Below are positions 26,801 through 37,900 of a stretch of 64,000 bases of DNA, in pieces; position 1 is the stretch's first letter, and every line of letters begins with the position of its first letter. The notes under the pieces were generated by a model, which worked only from the letters and a program-made list of their open reading frames with translations, was not told the DNA's origin and did no database searches. Origin of the DNA: Lunularia cruciata (taxonomy: Eukaryota > Streptophyta > Marchantiopsida > Lunulariales > Lunulariaceae); NCBI GenBank assembly GCA_948567375.1, contig OX419761.1:20064243-20128242 (forward strand), read 5' to 3'. The position numbers and the translations under genes were made by a program.

Positions 26801-29315
26801 ATTTAATGGATTGGCCAGTTTTTACAGACGGTTCATCCATTATCATGCTCATATAGCCGCACAATTGACTGATCTCTTAGGGGGAGAACTTGAGCTTTTA
26901 GTGGACCAACAAGCAAAGAAGAAGCATTCTAGAAGTTGAAACATATGGGGTCTTCAAGACCCATTCTTCAACCATGTGATCCTCAACTACCTTGTGTGCT
27001 TGATTTTGATACTTCTAGCTTTGCAATTGGAGTTGTGTTGCAATAGAAATTCCCAAATGTGCTACATGCCATCATCCCATTGCCTTTGTGTCTTATAGAC
27101 TAGATACAATAAAAAGGAATTACTCTGCTCAAGATCAAGAACAACTAGCAATGGTATATGCAACCAAGGTATGGAGGCATTATCTCTTGCAAAAACAAGT
27201 GATCATGCAAACTGATCACAAAGCTTTGTTGCAGACATTACACTTGGAATACATAAAGAGTCAACATCATTAATGGGAGGAACAGTCATAATTTTTTAAC
27301 ATCAAACTTGAGTACAAACCCAATTGGTTCCATGTCATTCTTGATGCCTTATCATGAAATATTGATTTGAAGTCTCTTCCTCTCATCATGGCGGCAATTA
27401 CAATAGTATCAATTGACTCCAAAGTCAAACTTGAGTTTAAGACCTCTTTACAGCAAGATCCTTTCTTTTAGATAGTACAAGGTCATCTCCTAGCATACAA
27501 CAAGAAGTGCAACACCTTCTTCTTCAAGGAAGCCCTTCTATTTTGTGAGAATTGGATTTATGTTCCAACCAAGGATGATCTCCAACTTGTGCACCTCCAA
27601 GAAGCCCATGACTTACCAATCACTGGTCACATGGTGTAGACAGGACCTTGGGTACTCTCCAACGCCAATGGTGGTGGCACAACATGACACAAGATGTTTG
27701 AGAGTTTTTCCAATTGTGTGAGAGCTACCAATGCAACAAGACCAACAACCAAAAACCAATTAGACTCTTTCATCCACTCCCCATTCCATCTACTTGATGG
27801 GAACACATGAGCTTGGATCTCATCCTGTCATTGCCCAAGACAAAGCAAGATCACACCAAAATCATGGTATTTATGGATAAGCTTAGTGGCAAATCCATTT
27901 GACACCAACCTTTGATATCATAGATGTTGTAACATTGGCATAGATCTACTTTGACATTGTCTTTAAGCATCATCAAATACCTTGTGTACTTATCTCTGAC
28001 CGTGATCCTTGATTCACTGGGAAGTTTTGGCAAGCACTCTTCTAGATACTCAGCACCAAGCTTGCTTTGTCCACAGCCTATCATCCTCAAATTGATGGAT
28101 AAACTAAACGTGAAAATTGCATCTTGGAGGATATGCTTTATGTCTTTGTCAACATCCACCATACCAATTGGGATGAATGTCTTGCAATTGTAGAGTTTCC
28201 AAACAATAATTCCAAATATGCAAGCACTATATTCTCTCCTTTCTTCCTCAATTTTGGCCAAGTTCCACTTGTTCTTGATTCTCTTATTGCTCCTCTTCCA
28301 TCTCATGTCCTCATACTTCCATCTTCTTGACCACCGTATCCTAATCCCTCCAACAAGCCAAATCTCAACTCCTTGTTGCTCAGATTGGCAAAAACAATAT
28401 GTTGACCACCATCATCATGATCTCACCTTTCAAGTTGGTGATAAGGTCATGCTCTCCTCTAAGAACTTATGCCTCACACTTGATACCCAAGTCTGTAAAC
28501 TTGCCCCTAATTGGATAGGACCCTTTGATGTCATCCAAATCATCTCTCTTGTTGCTTATGACTTGCCTTGTCTTGTCATATGCGCATCCACCTTGTCTTT
28601 CACATTTCAAAGTTGACACTATTCTTTTCTAACCCATCTTCTTTTTCCTCTTGTGTCCAACCTCCTCCTCCTCCTCCTCTTCCTATTCCTATCAATGATC
28701 ATGAATATAAAATTGATCGTATCTTTGTGTGTCACCACATTCAATGAGGCTGCCAACAACATATGGAGTACAAGCTCCTTTGGAAAGGGTGTCCCCTTCA
28801 TGAGGCCACATGTGAACCTCTTTCTCATCTCTAGAATGCACAAACGGCCATCCAAGAGTTTGAAGCTTCAATGGCAACAAGGACATCACCAAAAAGCAAT
28901 GGGGAATATGTAACAATATGAAGTTTAGCAATGAAGTTAATTAGGGCTAACAAAGTAGCAAATAGGCCAAATTAGCCTAAAATATTCTAGAAGTGTCTAG
29001 GAAGCTTCTTAGCTAGCTTAGCTTGCATCCCAAGTAGGAAGCTTTTGGAAGCTTCCAACTAGCTTCTTGCATGCCAAGTAAGAGGTTTCTAGAAGCAAGC
29101 TTCTTGAGAAGCTTCCCAATTAACTTGGCTTGCACTCAAAGAAAATAGCTCAAGGAAACTTCTTGAGAAGCTTCTCAAGAGCCTTGTATGCTCCCTATTA
29201 ATACCAAAGCCAAAGCTCATGCTAGGCATTCATAGTTTCCCACACTCAAGTATCCCAATGTGATCATCCGTTCTCCTATTTTTCTCCTTGGTCAAGTTGG
29301 TCAAGTATTTTTATA
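23831..29315 (+). mobile_element. Chromovirus B (same family as A), broken
   Basis: Plus-strand element nested in G, with target duplication GTCTA at 23826-23830 and 29316-29320. LTRs are 23831-24156 (5') and 28909-29315 (3'). The primer-binding site TGGTATCAAAGC is at 24158-24169. Domain-like stretches follow the order of A: Gag about 24,850-25,350 with a zinc-knuckle-like block, protease about 25,420-25,780, RT about 26,200-26,600 with FLDDILIYS, RNase H about 27,060-27,280, integrase about 27,650-28,350, and the C-terminal region about 28,400-28,860. More than ten breaks; it looks older than A. The two LTRs differ in sub-repeat number. Confidence 0.88.
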
Positions 29316-29869
29316 GTCTACCTACTCCTAAGCTACCAAGATCACCAAGGATGGGATCAAACTACCTCTCCTAGCCAAACATACATGTGTATATGTATCA
29401 ATCAACTAATCATTAGGACAATAAGTGAAGATAGACTACTTGGCTAGGGTACCACTCTAGGAACTAGAGATCTAAGGTTCAAACCCTACTATGTGTAATC
29501 TAGAAGTGTGGGTAGTTTTTCCCAATGATGACCAAAAACTCATCTAAATTGGCTAGCCTTATGCCAACAAGTTGGCTTGCTGGCCCTTCTAGGTCTCCAT
29601 AGCCTCTCTAGCCCATAGTCCTATAGATTGTTATACAACATATATCATTATCAACCTCATACACTATAGAAGCATAACTCACACATAAGTCATACATGAA
29701 CTCAAAAGTGTCACAATTTGGCCAACACTTTCACACACCATCCACCCCTTACTAAATCTACATCAACTCAAACAAGGCTTCCACACACAATCACTCTTAG
29801 CGAAATCTAGGACCATGATTGAATGTACCAACAATCAGCTAGGCTTGGAAGTCATACATGAACTCTAAA

Positions 29870-30200
29870 GTGCCACAATTGGCTACCACTTCCGCACAAC
29901 ATCTACCTCATTTGGCTAGCACTTCTGCATATTATTTGCCACTACCAAATCTGCATCAACTCAACTAGGGCTTTTGCACACAATCATTCTCAAGGCAATC
30001 TAGGACTATAATTTGCATCAACTAGGGAAATCTAGTACCATGATTGAATGTACCAACAATCAGCCAGGCTTGGAACCAATACATGAATTCTAATGTGCCA
30101 CAATTTGGCTACCACTTCTGCACAATATCTACCTCATTTGGCTAGTGCTTCCACATATTATCTACCACTACCAAATCTACATCACTCTCAAGGAAATCTA
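29870..30200. repeat. Degenerate tandem repeats in the right LTR of G
   Basis: Two imperfect units of roughly 200 bp, each with ACATGAA, GTGCCACAATT and ATCTACCTCATTTGGCTAG blocks, lie within the right-hand LTR of element G. They explain why this LTR is longer than the left one. Confidence 0.5.
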
Positions 30201-30348
30201 AGACTATGATGAAATGTACCAATGATCAGCTAGGCTTAAAGATACCACCAATGCCCTCAATTCTTGCACCCAATATCTCTTACTCTTACTTCTTTGATAT
30301 AATGAATTCATTTTTCCACTTGAATCCTACTCAAAATCAGATCTATAC

Positions 30349-30774
30349 TATAAAAGACCAAATCCGAGGAGAGAAATAGGAGAATGGAAACTCACATTGG
30401 GACACTTGAATGAGGGAAAACTCCAAATGCCTAGCATGAGCTTTGGCTTTGGTATTTATAAGTAGCATACAAGGCCTTTGAAAAGCTTCTCAAGAAGCTT
30501 CCTCAAGCCGCTTTCTTAGAGTGCAAGCCAAGTTAACTAGGAAGCTTCTCAAAAAGCTTCCTTCTAGAAGCCGCCTACTTGGCATGCAAGCTAATCTACT
30601 TGGAAGCTTCTAGAATCTTCCTTCTAGAAGCTACTTACTTGAGGTGCAAGCTAAGCTAGCCGGGAAGCTTCACAAGAAGCTTCCTAGATACTTTTGGAAT
30701 ATTCTAGGCTAATTTGTCTTATGTGCCACTTCGTAAGTCCAACTAACTTTGTCGCTAAACTCCATATTGTTATA
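30349..30774 (-). mobile_element. Solo LTR C of the chromovirus A/B family
   Basis: A 426-bp solo LTR flanked by an exact 5-bp duplication TATAC (30344-30348 and 30775-30779). It matches the LTRs of A along its whole length and sits inside the right LTR of element G. Its terminal dinucleotides are now TA...TA where the family has TG...CA, consistent with methylation-linked C-to-T decay. The TATA box and the heat-shock array are both retained. Confidence 0.92.
30603..30629. promoter_or_regulatory. Heat-shock-element array in solo LTR C
   Basis: GAAGCTTCTAGAATCTTC (30603-30620) keeps the exact GAAnnTTCnnGAAnnTTC pattern although one non-core base differs from the A copies. It is followed by TTCTAGAA. 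The core was kept while surrounding bases drifted. Confidence 0.58.
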
Positions 30775-31175
30775 TATACTCACTCCTTTATTCAACAATC
30801 TGCCAACAATTGTGCATTGATTACTTGCATTGATCAAGCCCACTCTAGCTAAGAGACTCCAAGTGATGCTTGCCAATCTCTATCCACCATAGCCAAGAAC
30901 TTGAAGGCTCAACATCAAAGAAGTGAGCTCTCTAGAGTTGCACTTTGAAAGTATACCCCTCTACTTGACCTAGGTATCTAGCCCTAACAATGCCACTAAT
31001 GGTACCTTTGACGGTGTGAATGGTGCAAGTGATGGGTCTCACCATGTGATCAGTAACCCTAACATGAAATCTGGCCGCCATCAAGTAGTCCATGAGCAAC
31101 TACCAAAATAACTATGATTGCCAATACTACCACTCCAATGTCCGACCAAACTAGCTTTAGCACTAAAAAGTTGTG

Positions 31176-32298
31176 ACATTTGGGCTATTGATTCAATTGA
31201 AAATCATCCTTTGCATCTTTCTCTCTTTATTTCCTACTATATGGACAAGATCCAAATTTACTTACAACTATCTACATGATTCTATTGTAGTTTTGGACTT
31301 GGATGATTTGGATGTATGGGTGAACATATGTTCACAAAGCATATATCTTTCAAAGATGTGATGTTGATAGCCTTTAAGCACTTAGCAATTCCTCAACATA
31401 AGAATACCTTATATTAGCTACTATTTGAGGGAGGGATCAAGGGTTACTCTTGATCCATTGCTTTCATCTTGATGATTATGTATATCTATAGTAGATTGCA
31501 TCAACAACTCTTGATGTAATTACAGGCCACATTATCTTGAGAGTGCATAAGGTTTTGCCTTTGAAGTCCTCCTGTTGGAAGGATATGATGGTGTGTTTGG
31601 AAGGCTCATGCGTATAATTGTGAGCCATGCTTCTTCCTAGAAATTGATGGCATAATGGATATAGCCTAGCAATTTAGTTATAGGCTTGTGGTGTATGTGA
31701 TATGGCTCTACTAGTAGAGTTGCTACTATGTTGGTATGATAATTATTCAGTGGATGGCATATGACATGTTTGACTTCTTTTCATAGTCCTTCCTCATGAG
31801 CAATCTCCATGTCTTGAATGTACTTGACATTCTATCTAGTTAATTCTTTTATGTGGCAGATATGACTATAGATAGGTAACTAAAAATGTGGCATGATAGC
31901 ACTCGGCCTCTTCATTTTTCACATCATAGTGCATATCACATACTTGGAGTAGATGGATATCTAGAGTTATAAGGACCTAAGTGCCAACTAGGAGGCAATT
32001 GTTACACTTTAGAGTTTGTGCTTGATTTCCTATATGACTTGTGCTTCTATAATATATGATATTGACATCAATGTATGTTATGTAGTGATTTATATATATG
32101 CGATAACTATTCATAACATTTGTAATTTCCAAGCTAGTTTTCTAAGACACTTGAGTGATTATCTTGGTGGTCATAATTGTATAAATAGCTACTTAGTGGC
32201 GGTCATCTATTCCATAAGCATTTTTTATTGATGTGTTGAAAAGACAATTTTTAGTATCTATACCATTAGATGTCCCACTAAGGCTGGACTCCTTAAAA

Positions 32299-32300
<2 letters not shown>
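31176..32300 (+). mobile_element. Old Ty3/gypsy-like element H (right part of F-H)
   Basis: Plus-strand remnant homologous to 11,800-10,870 of element G read on the minus strand: the tail of the integrase region (31,176-31,990) and the start of a 3' LTR (from about 31,999, TGTTACACTT). Its first bases (GGGCTATTG) are what follows the CAATTACCTTGGTTG block in G, and that block ends element F at 6,959. F and H therefore look like two sides of one interrupted element. The remnant ends at a (TA)n microsatellite. Confidence 0.55.

Positions 32301-32360
<60 letters not shown>
32301..32360. repeat. (TA)30 microsatellite
   Basis: Sixty bases of uninterrupted TA dinucleotides mark the right boundary of the retroelement nest and the start of AT-rich spacer. 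Confidence 0.97.
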
Positions 32361-32363
<3 letters not shown>

Positions 32364-33840
32364 TGGATATGTTTATAGTAGCAAAAGTATCTAGTATTAT
32401 AATATTATTTTCATGATAAAATAAAATAAAAATTTAATATTATATTCATTATAATTTAATATTTATACACATATGTGATATAATAAGCATCTAAAATACC
32501 AAATAGAATGATATTTTGTAGATTTATTTCAAAATAAATTAAGTATGACATTACATTATTTAGAATATATAAATTCTTGAAATTATATCAATTTTAGTAA
32601 TATGATTTATATTTTAATTACATTAATGAAGGATATAATTTTCAATCATTACAGTGATTTTATCTAGATCAAATAAATAATTTATCTGATTACTAAAATA
32701 AGAAATAAATAAATATCAGATAAACTACTTTGTTTTGTGTCCAAATTCTATATCTTAAAAAATAATTAAAAATTACCACTTTTACAATATATCAGATGAT
32801 TTGATGAAAATATAGTAAAATTAGTGTAAATGAGCAAAACCATCACCCTTATTTGATTAGGTAGTCCACCAAGTCTTTGACTATATTAAGTGAATTAGCC
32901 TTTTTAGAAATCTTTAAGCATTAGTTAGCCTGTCTTATGGAGAAGAAAGTTGATTTGATTAAGTAGTCCACCAAGTCTTTGATTATATCCAGTGAATTAA
33001 CCCTTTTAGAAATCTTTAAGCATTAGTTAGCCTGTCTTATGCAACAAATGTTGATATGAGCAAAACCACTCACCTAGATTTAATTAAAGAAAAAACTTGG
33101 ATTCAATTAAGTAGTGAACAAGGTCTTTGAGTATTTCTAGCAAATAAAAATATCCAAATCCCATAATAGAATTTAAGAATTTTAAGAAGTAGACTTAACT
33201 CACCAATATTATTAACCATAATTTAGATTCTATGTGAACTATACTTTATTGTATACTTTAAGTACAGTAGGAGAATCAAATTACTTACAAAACATTGGAG
33301 TGCAATTATTTTTAATTAAGAACAAACATTTTTGATAACATAAAATTTTAAACGTTATGTTATCATATTAATGCCAATTTAATAAGATATTTTTAAGTTT
33401 CTAAGTCAATCCCTTTTAATCCTTACAGTTTTTTGTCATAGTTATATCCAACTTAGCACTTAGTGATGTTATTTATTTTACTTATTTTACTTAGTAATTT
33501 ATATATTATATTTTTTAATAATCTATTCTAAATATGTAATGATACGGTCATAATATCTACTATTATTATATGGCAGATATAAAACAGAAAATCTTCTAAT
33601 TCTAAAGTTGGTATAATAGCTATAAAGAACCCTGGACCATTTAATTCGGGTGAAGATCACGTTGAGTAAATTCAAATTGAAAATGTAAGTGATATTTTTC
33701 TCGATGTAAGAAGTCTTATGACATGTAGACACAATAATTATCTTACTAGGTAAGATAATTCTAAGATATTGTAATTCAGCTTTCTCACAGTTTGATTGTA
33801 GAAAAATCTATAATCAAATACCTCTCGATACTTATAGGAC
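32361..33840. other. AT-rich spacer, no gene seen
   Basis: Strongly AT-rich, with stop codons in all frames. Apart from the tandem duplication at 32,831-33,041 I see no coding pattern, element ends or RNA gene. CpG becomes more frequent toward the right end, where the phosphate-transporter 5' region begins. Confidence 0.6.
32851..33041. repeat. 102-bp tandem duplication
   Basis: Unit 1 (32851-32939) and unit 2 (32953-33041) both run from ATTTGATTA through AGTCCACCAAGTCTTTGA to TTAGTTAGCCTGTCTTATG, period 102. A third degenerate unit is suggested by GAGCAAAACCA at 32,832 and again at 33,057. Confidence 0.85.
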
Positions 33841-34904
33841 TTATCGGACGAATGCAATTTTAAAGCAATCCAACGCTTCAGTGGAGCTCAAATATACGGG
33901 CGAAAAGCGAAAATGCGAAAAGGCAAGCCTTGGATCAACTCCCACGAGAAAGATCACTTTGGCACTACATGTACAAGCCGTCGCGCTACAGTAGCAAGCT
34001 GTTCGGACGCGTGGACCGCGCAATGTTGCAATGGACTGGGCTCCAAGTGGCGGACAACTCCTTCCCGCCTGCTTTGAAGATTTAGATCTAGTTGCTTGTC
34101 CAATTCTGCTCGACCGTTCAGCGGAAGGCCGATCCCGCTTTCTAACTGTTGGACCGAATCGAACTCCGTTGCAATTAAATTGCCATTAGTTCGACCGATT
34201 CTGGAATTCCTAATGGTTGAAATAGAAGAATAGAAACGTACTAAAAGGAACAATGATGTTGCGGTTGTAGCATTGCTGTTGTTGAGCGAATTGTGGTTAT
34301 CCAGATTTGGAAAAGGCGCTTGCATTTGTAGGATTTGATGCCCGGCGCGTGAATAATCGGTTTGAGATCAGACAGGGTCTGGAATTTATAGATTGCAGAT
34401 GAGGATTAAGATTTAAGGCCAAGTTTGACAGTGAATTAGATCTTCAGTTACGGCGGCGGCTGATGGCAATCGGCTGAACCTTACAAAACTCGTAATCCAG
34501 GGTATATATTGAGCTTCCAAGTACAAGATGGTTGCGATTCCGAAGTGACTGTCGTTAAACTACGACGGTAATACTGTGTATCCATTGGTGCTTTAACGCA
34601 AGTTCAGGAAGAGCGTAAGGCCGTGAAGAGATAAATTCGGTGTCTGAAACACGAAAACGTCGCCAACGCAAAATAGCAACGCCTACTTCTGAAGTATAAA
34701 TTATGGAGAAGAAACTGCGTGACCGGATTACGTTATCGATATTCTACGCGGAGAATAGCATTTAAACCACAGTTACGAATTATTGACTGGTGAAAGAAAC
34801 TAATTGGGCGGACACAGATACTCGTTTGGTCTAGTTCATTCAGGATTTGAGGAAGACGACAGCCATTCGATCTCAGTAGGTGAAATCCTTCGAGTAGATC
34901 ACTT
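33841..34904 (+). promoter_or_regulatory. 5' region and possible promoter of the phosphate transporter
   Basis: GC content and CpG frequency rise sharply here compared with the spacer to the left. A TATATATT block at 34503-34510 is a plausible TATA box about 400 bp before the chosen ATG at 34905. No intact P1BS (GNATATNC) was found in this stretch by eye; one lies in intron 2. A 123-codon minus-strand frame (33954-34325) overlaps and is not supported as a gene. Confidence 0.35.
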
Positions 34905-37900
34905 ATGGTTGAATTTGACGATTTCAGCGGATCTGTTATGGTCCTGGGACCGGGAGAAGCTGTCGGAGATTGGTCGATGTACCAATGGATACCGGTAGCA
35001 GGGAGCTTCATTATGCTTGCGTTGGCGTGTATGATCGGTGCTAACGACGTCGCAACTTCGGTAAGTGCAGGAACAACTTGCTACTTCTACGTTTCAGCTT
35101 TTTATGCATTCATGAATGGTAATGAACTCATAATTTCCGAATTCTTTTGAGCTGTTTTGTCAGGGGATTTTGTAACCAGCAAAGCTTGTTGGGATTTCAA
35201 GCTGCCTTTCAGATCTGTGCGGTGGAATTACTTTTCTATTATACAGAAAAGTAATTCAACAGTAAGTAATGAGGAACAATCTGTTTTCTTCATTATATAT
35301 CATAAGTAATGAGGAACAATCTGTTCTCTTTGTGTGATTGTCCCAGTTTGGTACTTCCGTGGGATCGGGGGCCTTGACGATGCTGCAGGCAGTTTTCCTT
35401 GCTTTCGTCATGGAGATAACAGGGGCAGTCATTTCTGGAGATCGTCATGTTGATTATCTGCATATCGTGGTATACCTCACTGCCTCCTTGCCGTCAGAGT
35501 GACTTCGGTTCTGTATACCTATTTGTATCCGGTCACACACTGCACTAATCCTATGGGCATATGCCTCTTTCTTTTCTAGCTCTCTCTTTTGTGAGATGAA
35601 TTAAGATCCCTATGATTGCATCTCCGTCGCAGGTCATCAAAGAAGGCCCTCCAACAGAACCGCTTCTGATGTGGGCGCTCTTCATATCTTTGATAGCAGC
35701 AAGTATGTCTTCTACTTTGTATGTCCTCTTTATTATGAGTTGCAACTTCATAACTTCCAAGTTTAGCTCCTAGCTTTTCATCTCTGTAACCCCATCGGTT
35801 TTCATCTTTCTGCAGCAATTTGGCTCGCACTTGCTACACACTGGGATCTACCGGTAACGTCATCTCTCACTCTATGGGGAGCGTTTATTGGTGTCTGTCT
35901 GACTACACAAGGCATGGGTGGAGTCTACTGGACCAAGGTATATTTTCTGCGAGCCTCTTTTGATTTGTACATCATGCTTCGAGCTTTCTTTGGTTGACTA
36001 TGTGAGGCTAATCTGCTTGTATGTGATTCGGGCTAAACTTGGGTCGAAGTTCAGGCATAATAACGATCAAACATAAATTTTTGAGCTAGTTGATGTGTAT
36101 GGTTGCGAACTTCACGCTGCCGAATTTCTAGCTAATCCTTTTGTTTTGCTGCTTAAATACTTGCAGCCTGATTCTCCATATTTTGTCGGGGGCATTTTTG
36201 GACTACTAGTCTCGTGGTTCTTGGGACCTTGGATAGCGGGAGTAACATCATTCTTATTTTTCGGTTTCATGAAAACTGTTTTGTTGCGGGCACAAGAAGT
36301 TGAGAAGCGCGTTCTGAGGGCCCTTCCAATCTATTATGGCATAACTATCACTGTTCTCATCTTCTTCATCATACACGAGGTAGCTGGAGCTGCGTGCTGA
36401 ACATGTAATTCACTTTGTTTACTGCAATATATTCAGGAGTGTTGCTGATACTTCAAATTAGCATGCCTGTAAACTTCATCTCTGATGAGTTTCCCTCCCA
36501 TCACTAGAGACTAGATCTCAGAATATGTTAAGCGATCCGATGCTCAGCTTCGACTTAGCTCACTTTTCCTTGAAACAGGGCACTCCAGGAACGTCTGTGG
36601 AGGAACTTGGCAAAGAAAAAGGTGCTCTTGTAGCTGTTTTCTCTGGACTCGTTTCGGTCGTTCTTGCCTATGTAAGGATAAAGTATACGACTCTTTGCCT
36701 CACATGCTTTAATTGTGCCGATGTTATCTAGCTCGATTACTTTATACGCTTCAGCGAGCTTCGGATTGTCAGGCTTTGGTGGATGTTGTGTCCGATTATC
36801 CTTGGAGCTCATTGGTTGGATCTCAATCGCCCTAACATAACTGAATATGTGTCTGCTTGTGGCAGCTCATAGTCGTACCTTTACTTCGGAAACGCTTTGT
36901 TTGCTCCATAGCTGCAACAGAGCCGAGTCTAGCTTCACAAATCAAAAGTTGTCCCGAAACCGAGGAGACTATGGACGTCGAGGAGCCTTCGTCACCTGCG
37001 CCTCCAAAGGAAATGTCGGCTGAGGATTTCTTTCAGCAGTATAATGACCGGCGCTGTTTGGAAACAGTTCACGAGGGTGATGAGGAAGCATGCCACTCTG
37101 GGCACCTGAGTCCCATGCCATCTCTAAAAGCGAGCCCATTGCGTGATGGAATCTCCTTTGCGCAACTTCTTGCACGAGCTCCCAGCAGGGTCCTCACATT
37201 CAAGCGATTACGGACAGTCTCCAGAAAATCAGATTGCGAGACGGAGATGAAGAAGATGAAGTGCCATAAAAATTCGAAATTGAGGACATTCCAACAAGTA
37301 GGTGACTGGCTGATGGAAATCATAATTACATACACACCATGGTGTCTTTCATTAAAGATGGGCAATGTACATATATGCAAGTATCACTCGATTATTCTTC
37401 ACTCTCGCTTTGCCTGCTTCATGGTTCGCACTTGACTTTCGATCTCCAGAGTTCCTCCCCGACTCCAGATGGTAGCTTATGTTCTTCGTTCACGCACTGC
37501 TTTTTTCATGTCCTCAGTTCACGCACTGCTTACTTGTGGTCATTTCCCAATAGCGATTCCTGTTGCATAGGTGTTTACGTTGCTTACTAGTCCTTGATAG
37601 ATACTTACATATTGCACTTAATGGGTTCTTGATATCCCGTTCCTCGAAAGCTTCTAAACTCATTTCCTAATGTATGCCAGTAAGTCTATCAGTAACTCAG
37701 AGACTTCAGTAAATTACAGGAAGTGTATCCCAGCACGTGGATGAGAGCAATACGATAACTCTCTACTTTGCAAGACTTAGTTTTGTGGTTGTTACATATT
37801 TTTATTCCCTAGCTATTTCTGTGTGCTTTCAGACAATGGAGTACGATCGGTATACCCAGCTTTTGCACTCTAGAGCTGAGAAGTTTGATCAAAAGGTTGA

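Larger units (their letters stand above)
10122..31175 (-). mobile_element. Large Ty3/gypsy-like element G, host of later insertions
   Basis: Minus-strand fossil of the same broad family as F-H. The left (3') LTR begins at 10122 and runs to about 10,860. The right (5') LTR is about 29,630-31,175 and is itself split by solo LTR C. Pol-like stretches occur at about 11,640-14,260: integrase near 12,000-12,400, RNase H-like near 13,100-13,600, and reverse transcriptase with a YIDD-type block near 13,780-13,810. The pre-pol part lies at 15,121-15,366 plus 20,978-23,825, interrupted by element A. Sequence on both sides of A matches consecutive parts of F near 3,440, which shows that A is nested. G is broken in many places and is old. 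Confidence 0.6.

Noticed and set aside
33954-34325. 123-codon minus-strand frame in the phosphate-transporter 5' region
   Set aside because: No domain, no convincing promoter or splice context, and composition matches the surrounding leader-like sequence.
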